From: Myxococcus guangdongensis
Lineage (GTDB): Bacteria > Myxococcota > Myxococcia > Myxococcales > Myxococcaceae
Assembly: GCF_024198255.1 (NCBI RefSeq)
Contig: NZ_JAJVKW010000021.1
Location: forward strand, 110,627-174,626
Direction: 5' to 3'
DNA length: 64,000 nt
Shown here: in pieces, positions 24,091-34,752 of the stretch
How positions within the stretch are numbered: position 1 is the stretch's first letter
Layout of the letters: each line of letters starts with the position of its first letter
Made by a program: the position numbers and the translations under genes
Notes under the pieces: generated by a model
What the model saw: the letters and a program-made list of their open reading frames with translations, nothing else
Database searches by the model: none
What the model was told of the DNA's origin: nothing

Positions 24091-26781
24091 TCAGGCGCGC
24101 TTGCGGCGCAGCATCAGGGCCAGCCCCACGAGCCCCACCAGGGTGAGCGCCCCCGCCCCACCCGTCGAGCCGCAGCCACCACAGCCCTGTACCGCCTCCA
24201 CCTCGCCATCCCTCCCCTCGAGCGGCCGGGCCGTCCCCACACCCGTCTCATCGACACATCCAGGCTCCGAGCCCGCGTCCGTCGGACCCGGCACTCCCTC
24301 CGTTCCGCCGACCTGCCACGCGAGGAGCTGACCTGGGTAGAGCGTGAGGTTCGTCCCCGTCACCACCGTGCGCCGCACCCGGTCCACGATGGGCCGCGTC
24401 TCGCCGGGCAGCACGATGTTCACCCCCGTCTTCGACTGCATGGACGTGTTCACCACCGCGTAGAAGTTCCCCTGCGCCGTGGCCATCTTCCGCACCACCA
24501 CCTCCGCGGTGGAGGCCGCGCCCGGCACCACCGTGCTCGGCAGCGCGGGCAGCGCCAGGAACGCCGCGTGGAAGGCACGCGTGTACTCGGGGAAGCCACG
24601 GCTGATGGACGACGCCTCCAGGTAGCCCAGCAACGTCGGGTCGCCGTTCGCCACCGCGCGCGCCTCGGCGAGCATCGAGTACGGCCCCTGCCGGTCCACC
24701 GCCATGGAGAGGTAACCCCACAGGCCCCCCATGGGCCAATTGCCATAGCGGTCATTCGCCGTGTCCTGCGCGTGGTTGCCCGTGCCGTCGTCCTCGTTCA
24801 ACGGGAAGTGGTGGACCATCGCCAGACCCGACGCCCCACGGAAGCGACCGAGCAACGTCGGGTCCGCCACGCTGAAGAGCCGGTTGAACGGATACGTCAC
24901 GTAGAGCCCCTCCGACGTCTTGAAGCCATCCGGGTCCGCGGGAGGGAAGCTGCTGAACGGCTCGCCCCAGGGACGGTCCAGGTGTTCGGTGGGCGGCAGC
25001 TCGTCCGCGGTGATGGCCTTGCGGTACGTGCCATCCTGGAGGAATGCCGCCGGCTCGGTGGGCGGGTAGCGGTACTGACAGCAGTTCGTCGTCGTGTCCC
25101 CCGGAGCGCAGCATCCCTGGTCATCGATGGTGGCCCACGTGGCCGGGTCGTCGGTGACGGTGACGGCCATCTCCGACAGGTCCTCCGGGGTGGGCAACCC
25201 CTCCTCCGGATAAGGCGTGAAGAGCACCTGGGCGTTCGGCACGCCGTTCTGTCTCAGGTAGTCGCGGATGGCCTCCAGGAACGCGCGCCGCTTGCCGAAC
25301 CACCACGCGAAGTAGCGCGCCCGCAGGGCCAGGTCCGTCTGGAGCATCACGCGTGACACGCTCTGTCCGGTGTCGCTGGAGAAGCGGCCGAGCGTCTCAG
25401 GAGAGAAGCTCATCGGAAGGTCCGTGGGCCGCGTGCGGAACCACGCGCCCAGGAAGTTCACCTGCCCCTTGAAGTGCAGCACCGTGGCGTCCATCACCTT
25501 CTTCACGTCCGCCAGCGCGTCCGGGTCCGACACGTCCACGCAGTTCTCGTCCGACCAGTAGATGGGCGAGTAGATGTCCCCATCCCGGTCGAACAACGGC
25601 TTGCATCGACGTTGCTCGCCCAGCGGCCGCAGCCCGCATGCCAGCGGCTGTTCCCACGGTTCCATGCACTCGTGCCACTGGGAGATGGACTTGCAGTCGG
25701 AGTCCTCCGAGCAGGGCGTGTCCGTGAAGAGCCGCTCACCGGAGATGGCGCCCGAGTACTCGTAATAGGGCAACACGGAGAAGCCGTTGGCCGCCGCGCG
25801 GGACACCGCCGTGGCCCACAGCGTCGGGTCCTTGGGCTGCACGTACCAGGGCGGCGCGGAGAACGAGTCCGCGTCCCACCCCTCCGTGTAGCCGAACTCC
25901 ATCAAGTCGTGGCCATACGTGTCGATGCCCAGGAACTTCGCCTGCTTCATCCGGTAATCGAACCAGTTGCCGGGGGAGGCCCCGGGCTGGCAGCCCGTCC
26001 CCGCGCCCTGCGCGCAGATGGCCGTGTCGTCGTTCATCTCCTCGCGCCAGAAGATGTGCCGACGCGGCAGCGGCGCGGGCGGGTAGTGGATGGCCAGGTC
26101 CAGGCTCGACGGGTTCGGCACCTCGAACAGCCGGATGCGCGAGACGGCCGTGCCCTTGTCCGTCGGTCCACCGTGGCGCGCGAAGTGGCCCACGGAGACC
26201 CAGAAGCCCTGGGCCGGTCCCTCGGGGCGCCGCGTGTCCTTCAGGTTGCGCTGCCCGACGATGGGGGCGAAGCGGTCATGCAGGTAGAAGAACTGGCGGA
26301 ACTGCTGCCACTGGTTCGACAGCGGGAAGCGGAGCGACTCCGGGTTGGGATAGGCGTACTGCTCGCGGAAGTCGCCAATGGACGTTCCGGTGCTGAAGCC
26401 CCGGAACTTGTCCGCGCCCTTGTTCGCCACCGCCATCAGTCGCGACTCGTTGTCCGGGTACTCCACCACGAGCAGGTACGCGCGCCCGGCCTGGAGCCCC
26501 TTGCCCACCCCCAGCTTGTAGGAGAAGGACTTCGCCTGCGGCCCCATCGTCATGACGCGCACCGGCCGCGTCACCCCGCCCAGGGTGAGGGAGCGCAGCG
26601 TCGACGTGCTGTTCGCTCCGTGCACGACGGGGTGCGGGTCCGCCGGGTCTCCGACGTTGACCTCGTCGATCAACGGCAGCAAGCCGAAGGGCTCACCCGC
26701 GTCCACCAGGGGCTGTCCCAGCGCGTTCGAAGACAGCCCCAGCAGCAAAAGACACAACGACACGAACCATGCACGCGGCAT
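24091..26781 (-). CDS. Large secreted MYXO-CTERM protein
   Basis: An 896-residue exported protein. It begins with a signal peptide (MPRAWFVSLCLLLLGLSSNALG) and ends with a MYXO-CTERM sorting tail: a Cys-Gly cluster (GCGGCGSTGGAG), a membrane helix (ALTLVGLVGLALML) and a terminal RRKRA. Such tails are processed by a rhombosortase-like system and leave the protein on the surface. The N-terminal 230 residues are beta-rich; the centre resembles a hydrolase-like TIM barrel (HDLMEFGYTEGWDAD, VNFLGAWFRT, YFAWWFGKRRAFLEAIRDYL). Several Cys-rich spots suggest disulfides. The family is not recognised; a glycoside-hydrolase-like role is a guess. Confidence 0.85.
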   Translation of the reverse strand: MPRAWFVSLCLLLLGLSSNALGQPLVDAGEPFGLLPLIDEVNVGDPADPHPVVHGANSTSTLRSLTLGGVTRPVRVMTMGPQAKSFSYKLGVGKGLQAGRAYLLVVEYPDNESRLMAVANKGADKFRGFSTGTSIGDFREQYAYPNPESLRFPLSNQWQQFRQFFYLHDRFAPIVGQRNLKDTRRPEGPAQGFWVSVGHFARHGGPTDKGTAVSRIRLFEVPNPSSLDLAIHYPPAPLPRRHIFWREEMNDDTAICAQGAGTGCQPGASPGNWFDYRMKQAKFLGIDTYGHDLMEFGYTEGWDADSFSAPPWYVQPKDPTLWATAVSRAAANGFSVLPYYEYSGAISGERLFTDTPCSEDSDCKSISQWHECMEPWEQPLACGLRPLGEQRRCKPLFDRDGDIYSPIYWSDENCVDVSDPDALADVKKVMDATVLHFKGQVNFLGAWFRTRPTDLPMSFSPETLGRFSSDTGQSVSRVMLQTDLALRARYFAWWFGKRRAFLEAIRDYLRQNGVPNAQVLFTPYPEEGLPTPEDLSEMAVTVTDDPATWATIDDQGCCAPGDTTTNCCQYRYPPTEPAAFLQDGTYRKAITADELPPTEHLDRPWGEPFSSFPPADPDGFKTSEGLYVTYPFNRLFSVADPTLLGRFRGASGLAMVHHFPLNEDDGTGNHAQDTANDRYGNWPMGGLWGYLSMAVDRQGPYSMLAEARAVANGDPTLLGYLEASSISRGFPEYTRAFHAAFLALPALPSTVVPGAASTAEVVVRKMATAQGNFYAVVNTSMQSKTGVNIVLPGETRPIVDRVRRTVVTGTNLTLYPGQLLAWQVGGTEGVPGPTDAGSEPGCVDETGVGTARPLEGRDGEVEAVQGCGGCGSTGGAGALTLVGLVGLALMLRRKRA

Positions 26782-26870
26782 GCGGGACTCCAGGGTGAGG
26801 GGGGATGAAGCACCCACACCCGGAGTATCGGCAACCCAGTGACAATAGTTTCCGGATAAAGCAGACTCTC

Positions 26871-27365
26871 TCAGGCCAGCCGCTTGCCCTGCACGAACTC
26901 CAGGCCCAGGGGGTTGCCGCGGTAGTGGACGGGGTCCAGGAGAACCTTCTCGATGCGCCAGCCCTCGGCGGTCTTCACCACGTCATGGGTGTAGCGCGCG
27001 ACGATGGTCCACTCCTGCTGCACGCCGCCGAGCGTGAAATAGTGGGCCACCTCCGCGTAGGCCATCACCTGGGCATGCGTCTCGTTCCTGAAGTGGATGC
27101 GGACGGTCGTCGCCGTGGCGTGCTGGACGCGGGTGAAGGGGCTGACCGCGACCCGGCCGTACTCGGCGGCCTGCTCGCGGGTGATGCGGAGGGGCTCACC
27201 ACCCATGAAGCGGCTGTAGTCCGCGGTGAGCTCGGGCGTGAAGACGCTCGCCCACCGGCTCCAGTCCCCGGTGTCCTTGCCGAAGTCGATGGCCTGCCCG
27301 TACTCCGCCACCAGCTCCTGGATGGCAATCCAATCCAATACATACTGCGTGTCTTTTTCGCGCAT
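26871..27365 (-). CDS. SnoaL-like (nuclear transport factor 2 fold) protein
   Basis: A 164-residue cytosolic protein of the SnoaL-like/NTF2 superfamily. It shows the N-terminal helix (DWIAIQELVAEYGQAIDFG), the DW-R-WASVFTPE motif after it, then TTVRIHFRNETHAQVMAYAEVAHYF and a WRIEKVLLDPVHYRG ending. The family includes ketosteroid isomerase-like enzymes and many of unknown substrate. ATG 27365 (MREKDTQ) starts just before the first helix. It is the first gene upstream of a UPF0126 relic; no operon partner is evident. Confidence 0.85.
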   Translation of the reverse strand: MREKDTQYVLDWIAIQELVAEYGQAIDFGKDTGDWSRWASVFTPELTADYSRFMGGEPLRITREQAAEYGRVAVSPFTRVQHATATTVRIHFRNETHAQVMAYAEVAHYFTLGGVQQEWTIVARYTHDVVKTAEGWRIEKVLLDPVHYRGNPLGLEFVQGKRLA

Positions 27366-27428
27366 GGACGGGAACTCTAGGCCCAGCCCGTCAGCGTTGG
27401 AATACGCGCGAAATTGCCAACAAGCCAC

Positions 27429-27607
27429 TCAGGGTGTGGGGAGGACACCTGGGAGCTTCCAGTGGAGAAGGATGGCGAGCGTCCTCAGCGTGAAGCAGAC
27501 GGCCCCGCCCTCGCCGCCGTCAGTCCTCCCTCCAGAGCGAAGACGAAGGTGCCCGCGAGGTCCGCCGTCGTCAGCAGCGTGCGCGACATCCCGCGCGCCG
27601 GCATCAT
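27429..27607 (-). pseudogene. Relic of a UPF0126/TRIC-type membrane protein gene
   Basis: On the minus strand, from tandem ATGs at 27607/27604 (or ATG 27589), the frame reads TLLTTADLAGTFVFALEGGL, which matches the first helix of UPF0126 (YicG/TRIC) membrane proteins. It stops after about 35 codons. In a shifted frame the sequence continues AVCFTLRTLAILLHWKLPGV to a stop at 27429-27431, matching the C-terminal end of the same family. The ~150 central residues are missing. An internal deletion that fused the two ends is the simplest reading. It fills the gap between the SnoaL-like gene and the sigma-54 activator gene. Confidence 0.6.
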
Positions 27608-27730
27608 CTCCATCGATGCTGGCCGCATCCCATCCCCCTGGAGGCTCCTGGTCTGACGCAGCGCACGCGCCGATTCAACGCGGCGCGGGTGACAGAGGAC
27701 GTCTTCTGAACAGCGCGGCGTCGTGGGCTG

Positions 27731-29347
<1,617 letters not shown>

Positions 29348-29575
29348 GGAGCGTCCCAGACCTCCCGGCGGCCTCAATCCTCTCGCTGAGTTCAAGTCTG
29401 CCCCGGAGGTCCCCCGCAGCGGTGTCCACGCCATCCTGACCGAGCAACGAGTGTTGACCCACCACCAATCCGCGAGACCGAGGGAACGCTGACCTCCGCC
29501 CGCGCCCACCGCCACACTCCTCCCCGACGCAGGACGACGGGCCGCCCCACCCGGCGGCCGTCATGGAGGACCGGC

Positions 29576-30220
29576 ATGAGTGACCGGCGACGCACGGATA
29601 CCTCCCCACAGGATGCCCCCGTTTCGTACAAGGACGTCGACGAAATCATCCGCAGAGCGACCGAGCTGATGCAGGCAGACCAGTCGCTGGAGACGCTCAC
29701 TCCCGAGGAACTCCAGCGCATCGGCGACGAGCTGGACATCCCCGCTCGCTACATCGACGAAGCCCGGGCGCTTCGAATCGAGCGGCTCCAACAAGAAGCG
29801 CGGTCGCGACGGGCGATGGAGGTCACCCGTCAGGCACGGCGCCAACGCCATCTCCTGCGGGCGCGCTGGGGCATGGCGCTCTTCGCGGGCGCAGTCGCCC
29901 TGTCTGGACTGGTCATGAGCGCCATTCACAATGACCTGGGGACACGGGCGTTGGAGGTGGCTCGGCAGCGCGCCCAGGTGCACAACGTCTTGGTACGGCG
30001 AGACGAGGTGCGGGCGCGTTTCGCCACCGTCACGGCGAGTCCTGAACGAGACGCCGAGCTGTCCGGCGCCGACAACCGCGTGTTCGTGGAGCAGCGCCGC
30101 TACGACCAACTGGTGGCCGACTACAACGCCGCCGCGGCCTCCATCCCGAACCGCTGGGTGGTGGAGCGCACCCAGCTGCCTCGAAGCCTTCCCCTGTCCA
30201 CCGAGCTGAAGTCATGGTGA
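29576..30220 (+). CDS. LemA-like single-pass membrane protein
   Basis: A 214-residue protein. The N-terminus (VDEIIRRATELMQADQS, TPEELQRIGDELDIP) is a helical module often found before membrane segments. One transmembrane helix (MALFAGAVALSGLVMSAI) sits near residue 100. The C-terminal helical part (VHNVLVRRDEV, VFVEQRRYDQLVADYNAAAASIPNRW) looks like the LemA core. The next gene encodes a TPM-domain protein and the two overlap by seven bases; LemA-TPM pairs are common. Function unknown in most species. Confidence 0.72.
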   Translation: MSDRRRTDTSPQDAPVSYKDVDEIIRRATELMQADQSLETLTPEELQRIGDELDIPARYIDEARALRIERLQQEARSRRAMEVTRQARRQRHLLRARWGMALFAGAVALSGLVMSAIHNDLGTRALEVARQRAQVHNVLVRRDEVRARFATVTASPERDAELSGADNRVFVEQRRYDQLVADYNAAAASIPNRWVVERTQLPRSLPLSTELKSW

Positions 30221-31437
30221 AGCCATCGCTGCTGGTGCTGGTCCCCCTGCTCGCGCTGACGGTCTCCGCCCAGCCCCGCGTCCCGACCATCACGCGCTCC
30301 GTCGAGGACCTCGCGGAGGTACTGCCCCCGCAAGAAGAGGAGAGCATCTCCACGGAGCTGGTCCGACTGCGCGAGCGGACCGAAGCCCAGATGGCGGTGG
30401 TTCTCGTCGAGACAACGTCCGATGAGCCCATCGAGGACTTCGCGCGGCGCATCTTCGATGGCTGGAAGGGAGGAAGCCGGGAGAGGAACGATGGGCTGCT
30501 GCTCGTGGTGGCGGTGAAGGACCGGCGCGTGAGGCTGGAAGTCGGCTACGGCCTGGAAGGGCCCATCCCCGACAGCGTCGCGCGAGCCCTCCTCGAAGCA
30601 CAGTCGCCCTGGTTCGCCCGAGGAGACTGGCGCGGGGGCATCCTGAACATCGTCGAGGGAGTCCAGGAACGACTGGTGGAGGCCAACACATCGCCCACGA
30701 CCACCCACCATCGAAGCGGCGTGGCCGCCAAGCGGCCTCGACGACCTCCAGCGACCAAGGACGTCTTCTTCACGGTGTTGATCTTCGCCGCGGCGAGCAG
30801 CCTCGTGATGTTCGGCATCTGGCGCGACATGAAGGAGTCACGTGGCACTATTCCTTGGTTCCTCGCGATCGAGGTCGCTGTCGTGGCGACATCCGCATTC
30901 ACCCGGGGCATCTCCATCGTCGAAACCCTGGGCTTCTTCGGAGCCTTCGTGGCCTATTTCTGCACGATGTATCGCTGGCTGAACTCCCATCCCCCCAGCG
31001 CCATGCTCGTCGCCAACGGGACGCCCCTGCTCAGCTACTTTCACGCGTCCGGCGACCTCGAACGCGCGCCCACCTTGTGGGCCTGCTTGCTCACTCCGAG
31101 CCTCGTCACGACCCTGCTGCTCGCCTTGGGGCTCCGTTACACCCTCGGCTCCATCCTGAACGCCATGGATATCCATGGACTCGCCAGGCCGAAGCCTTTC
31201 TCACTCAGCCTGAGAGCGATGATCTGGCTCGGCTACAACCCCGAGTACCTTCGTGAGCATCAGTCGCGCCTGGATTCTGCCCCAGGAACAGACGACATCT
31301 GCGACTCGGGCGGGTCCTTGGGAGGAGGTGGCGGAGGCTGGGGTGGCGGAGGCTGGGGTGGCGGAGGCTGGAGTGACGGTGGCGGAGGAGGAGGAGGCGG
31401 CGACGGTGGTGGAGGCGGTGGCAGCTCCAGCTTCTGA
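30214..31437 (+). CDS. TPM-domain membrane protein with Gly-rich tail
   Basis: A 407-residue protein. A signal-type N-terminus (LLVLVPLLALTVSAQP) is followed by a TPM (DUF477/YgcG) domain at about 25-160: ITRSVEDLAEVLPPQEEES, AQMAVVLVETTSDEPIEDFARRIFDGW, RNDGLLLVVAVKDRRVRLEVGYGLEG. Three to four membrane segments follow. The tail is almost pure Gly with Trp and Ser, ending GGSSSF, as is typical for this family. It starts inside the end of the LemA-like gene (ATG 30214), indicating translational coupling. Confidence 0.87.
   Translation: MVKPSLLVLVPLLALTVSAQPRVPTITRSVEDLAEVLPPQEEESISTELVRLRERTEAQMAVVLVETTSDEPIEDFARRIFDGWKGGSRERNDGLLLVVAVKDRRVRLEVGYGLEGPIPDSVARALLEAQSPWFARGDWRGGILNIVEGVQERLVEANTSPTTTHHRSGVAAKRPRRPPATKDVFFTVLIFAAASSLVMFGIWRDMKESRGTIPWFLAIEVAVVATSAFTRGISIVETLGFFGAFVAYFCTMYRWLNSHPPSAMLVANGTPLLSYFHASGDLERAPTLWACLLTPSLVTTLLLALGLRYTLGSILNAMDIHGLARPKPFSLSLRAMIWLGYNPEYLREHQSRLDSAPGTDDICDSGGSLGGGGGGWGGGGWGGGGWSDGGGGGGGGDGGGGGGSSSF
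31327..31371 (+). repeat. Three perfect 15-bp tandem repeats in the Gly-rich tail
   Basis: GGTGGCGGAGGCTGG occurs three times head to tail with no mismatch (31327-31341, 31342-31356, 31357-31371). Each unit codes for GGGGW in the frame of the TPM-domain gene. The array is likely prone to slippage and copy-number change. Confidence 0.9.
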
Positions 31438-31451
31438 TTCTTCTCCTGAAC

Positions 31452-33905
31452 TCACGGACCGCCCAGGGACTCCTCTGGCGCCGGCTCCAGCGGCTCCTCC
31501 TCCGGCGGCGCCTGCACCACCGTGAGGATGGGACGCGAGTCCGCGAGTGACGGCGTGAAGAGCGAGGGCTGCCCCGGGTCGTCGAACACGGTGGAGAAGT
31601 CCAGCGGCGTCAGTCCCCGCTCCAGGCGCGCCGCGAAGGTGTCCTTCAAGAGCCGCACGTAATACTCGACGTCGTAGTCCCGAGGGTCCTCGGCGCCCTG
31701 CGCGGACACCTCCTCCACGTCATCCATCTCCGGCTCGGGGAGCAGCCCCGCGCGCCCGCCCACCGCGCGGTAGATGCGCACGCGCTCACCCACCGCCCAC
31801 GACGTCCTGCCCGCGGTGAGCATCGCCTCGTACGCCAGCTCCCGCCGACGCTCGCGCACCGCCGCGTACTGCGCCGAGTCCTTCGTCAGCCGCACGTGCG
31901 CCGACACCTCCGTCGTCGGCACCCGCCGCCTGCGCAGCGCCATCACCGTGTCCACGTACACGTCCCGCACGCCCGCCACGTCTCCGGCCAACAGGCACCG
32001 CAGGGCCTTGCGCAGGAACACCTCGCCGAACGGCTCCGCGCGACTGGAGCGGAAGGCCACGCCCTTGAGGTGCAGCGTCCCGTCATGCGACTGCAGCGCG
32101 TAGTTCTTCGGCTCGTGCGACAACATCGCCGCGTAGCGCCCGTCGAACTCCAACTGCACGCGGCGAGGCAACAGCGCGGCGACCTCCGCCACCACCCGCC
32201 GCTCGTCCTCCTCGCGCCAGTCCTCCGGCACCGCGAAGTACACGCCGTCCGTGTCCGCCTCCAACAACGTCACGCCCCGCCGCGCGAGCTCCCGACACAA
32301 GAGCGCCAGCACCGCGCGCCCACGCCGCGTCACCTCGTTCGCCGCGTGCACGTCCGAGAAGCGCGTCAGCCCCACCGCGCCCATGTAGCCATAGGCCGAG
32401 TTGACGATGATCTTCATCGCCGCCGACAGCGCGTCGTTCTCGTGCCGCTCCGTGGAGCCCGCGGGCGCCGCCCGGCCCCGCTTCTTCGCCGCCAGCCGCT
32501 GGTCCACCAGCCGGTCCACCATCGACAACAACGCCCCCAGCCGGTCCCGCTTCGGACCGATGCGGTACTCGCGCATCAACGACGGATACAGGCTGGCCAC
32601 GTCCGCCTTCACCACCCGCCGCGCCACCCCCGTGGCGAACAGGTGCAGCGCCGCGCCGCTGTGCGCCGTGCCGTCCCCCCCCTCGTGCGCCGGAATCGCC
32701 GCCCCCGAGCGCAGGTACGCCCGCACCAACAACGGGTCCAACACCCCGGTGGCCGGCCCCGCGTCCGCCAGGCGCTCGTAGCGACGCGGCGCCATGCGCG
32801 CCAACGCGAACGCCGCCCCACCCAACAACCGCGCCACGCCCTCCGCCTCCGCCACGTCGTCGCGCGCGTAGCGCCGCACCCGCTCCGGGTCCGTCTTGAA
32901 GACCTCGTGCACCCGCGCCCCGGGGATGTACTCACGCGCCGGGCCCGCGATGCCGAAGTGTCGCGCAACGACCTTGAGCCCATGCCCCGGCAAGTCCCGC
33001 GCGGAGAAGTCATGCCGCAGCACCGCGTCCAACGTGTCGATGAACTCGCGCCCCGGCACCGTGTAGCGCGCGCGCCGCATCGAGTCCGCGTTGCGTTCCG
33101 CCCCCCGCCCCAGCGCCGAGCCCCTCGCCGACGGCCGGTGCCGCAAGCCCGGTGAGCCCGCCCGCCCCAACGCCAGCGGCACATCCAACCGCCGCGCGCG
33201 CCGCGCCACGAAGGGCAGGTCGAACCCGTGCAGGTTGTGGTTCTCGATGACGTCCGGGTCCCACTGGCGCACCCGCTCGACGAACCGGCGCAACAGGTCC
33301 GCCTCCGCCGCGTCCCCCTCCCCGTGCGCCTCCAGCACGTCCGTGTCGCCGCCCGGCCCCCGCATCGCGATGAGGAAGATGCGGTCCTTCCCCGGGTCCA
33401 ACCCCGTCGTCTCCAAATCGAACTGGAGCCGCTGCAGCGCCTCGAAAGAGAGCCCCCGGAAGTACGTCCGCCCGGACGCCGTGAGGTACTGCTCCTCCGG
33501 CGGCAGCGACAGCACCGTCTCCGCGCTCAAGTCCCGCAGGTTCGCGAACGGCCGCCCCAGCCGCCGCGACGCGCCCTGCAACACGTCGGACGCGAGCGCG
33601 CGCCCATCCTCCGCGCGAATCAGGAAGCGCAGCGCCCCCGGCCCCGACAGCTCCTGGTACGTCACCCGACGCGGCGCGGGCCCCTCACGCTCCGGCCGCA
33701 GCCGCGGCCCCAGGTGCTCCAGGTCCTCCAGGTGCGACAGCACCAACCACGGCCGGAAGCGCACGTCCTCGCGCACCAGCGCCCCCGACTCCGGGAGCCT
33801 GCGCCACACGAAGGCGCGGCCGTCGGGCTCCGCCCACACCGAGACGATGCCCGGCGTCGCGTCCCAACCCCACAGCCATTCGTCCTCCACCATGCCCGCC
33901 ATCAT
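31452..33905 (-). CDS. Family B DNA polymerase (Pol II type)
   Basis: An 817-residue replicative-fold polymerase, probably a repair or translesion enzyme like E. coli Pol II (polB). Exonuclease motifs are intact: ExoI FDLETTGLD, ExoII NHNLHGFDLPF, ExoIII YARDD. Polymerase motifs are intact too: A DVASLYPSLM, B KIIVNSAYGYMG and C DTDGVYF. A Gly/Arg/Ala-rich loop of about 35 residues lies between ExoII and ExoIII and looks like an insertion. Tandem ATGs at 33905 and 33902, or ATG 33893, are all possible starts. The gene is divergent from the WYL-type regulator by 53 bases. Confidence 0.92.
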   Translation of the reverse strand: MMAGMVEDEWLWGWDATPGIVSVWAEPDGRAFVWRRLPESGALVREDVRFRPWLVLSHLEDLEHLGPRLRPEREGPAPRRVTYQELSGPGALRFLIRAEDGRALASDVLQGASRRLGRPFANLRDLSAETVLSLPPEEQYLTASGRTYFRGLSFEALQRLQFDLETTGLDPGKDRIFLIAMRGPGGDTDVLEAHGEGDAAEADLLRRFVERVRQWDPDVIENHNLHGFDLPFVARRARRLDVPLALGRAGSPGLRHRPSARGSALGRGAERNADSMRRARYTVPGREFIDTLDAVLRHDFSARDLPGHGLKVVARHFGIAGPAREYIPGARVHEVFKTDPERVRRYARDDVAEAEGVARLLGGAAFALARMAPRRYERLADAGPATGVLDPLLVRAYLRSGAAIPAHEGGDGTAHSGAALHLFATGVARRVVKADVASLYPSLMREYRIGPKRDRLGALLSMVDRLVDQRLAAKKRGRAAPAGSTERHENDALSAAMKIIVNSAYGYMGAVGLTRFSDVHAANEVTRRGRAVLALLCRELARRGVTLLEADTDGVYFAVPEDWREEDERRVVAEVAALLPRRVQLEFDGRYAAMLSHEPKNYALQSHDGTLHLKGVAFRSSRAEPFGEVFLRKALRCLLAGDVAGVRDVYVDTVMALRRRRVPTTEVSAHVRLTKDSAQYAAVRERRRELAYEAMLTAGRTSWAVGERVRIYRAVGGRAGLLPEPEMDDVEEVSAQGAEDPRDYDVEYYVRLLKDTFAARLERGLTPLDFSTVFDDPGQPSLFTPSLADSRPILTVVQAPPEEEPLEPAPEESLGGP

Positions 33906-33958
33906 GCCCCACAGCTTGCCGCTCCCGGGTGTCAGCGGTATGTCAGGAAACCCTCGCC

Positions 33959-34603
33959 ATGCAACGCACCGAGCGACTCTTCGCACTCGCCGAGTACCTC
34001 CGGGGCCGCCGCACCGGCGTCACCGCCGAGACGCTCGCCGAGCGCTTCGGCGTCACCATCCGCACCATCTACCGCGACCTCGACACGTTGCGCGCCGCGT
34101 CAATGCCGGTGGCCGCGGAGCGGGGACGCGGCGGTGGCTACGCGTTGGACCGCAGCTACAGCCTGCCGCCGGTGAACTTCACCGCGCGCGAGGCCGCGCT
34201 GCTGGTGGCGCTGGGGCGCTTCGCCATCGACATGCGGCTGATGCCCTTCGCGGGCACGCTTGATTCGGCGTTGGACAAGGTGCGCGCCGCGCTCTCCACG
34301 TCCGCGCAGCGCGAGCTGCTCGACCGGCTCAAGGAGCTGAGCTTCCTGGGCGTGCCGTCGCTGCCGAGCAAGCCCGCCGTGCGAGCGGCCATCGAGCGCG
34401 CCTGGTTCGAGCAGCAGCCGTTGCGCCTGACGTACGTGGACGGCAACTACCTGGAGACCACGCGCGAGGTGCGCATCCGCTCCGTCGTGATGGACCGACA
34501 TGAGACACGCCTGGACACCCAGGACGTCCAGAGCGGCGAGCGACGCCCCTTCCGGCTGGACCGAATCGTCCACGCCGAGGTGCTGCGCGCCTTCGAGCCC
34601 TGA
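33959..34603 (+). CDS. HTH/WYL-type transcriptional regulator
   Basis: A 214-residue regulator. The N-terminal DeoR-type HTH (MQRTERLFALAEYLRGRRTG, ETLAERFGVTIRTIYRDLDTL) is followed by GRGGGYALDRSYSLPPVNFT, the usual link to a WYL ligand domain. The WYL part is short (LRLTYVDGNYLETTREVRI, then PFRLDRIVHAEVL) and lacks the classical W-Y-L triad, so ligand binding may differ. It is divergent from the DNA polymerase B gene with a 53-base gap; a shared regulatory region is likely. Confidence 0.87.
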   Translation: MQRTERLFALAEYLRGRRTGVTAETLAERFGVTIRTIYRDLDTLRAASMPVAAERGRGGGYALDRSYSLPPVNFTAREAALLVALGRFAIDMRLMPFAGTLDSALDKVRAALSTSAQRELLDRLKELSFLGVPSLPSKPAVRAAIERAWFEQQPLRLTYVDGNYLETTREVRIRSVVMDRHETRLDTQDVQSGERRPFRLDRIVHAEVLRAFEP

Positions 34604-34752
34604 ATTCCCCGCGCGCCGCGCGTCATGCCGCACCGCATCAAAGGCAGACAACGAACATCCGTGACGTGAAGGGTCGAACAGGAGCGCAATCGGGATACCA
34701 TCCGCGTCCCCCAACCCAACCCACCCACGACACGCGCCTTGGAGGCGAGCCG

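Noticed and set aside
31321..31430. Glycine-rich region read as a possible CRISPR-like or repeat element
   Set aside because: It is an in-frame tandem repeat that encodes the Gly-rich tail of the TPM-domain protein, with no spacers.
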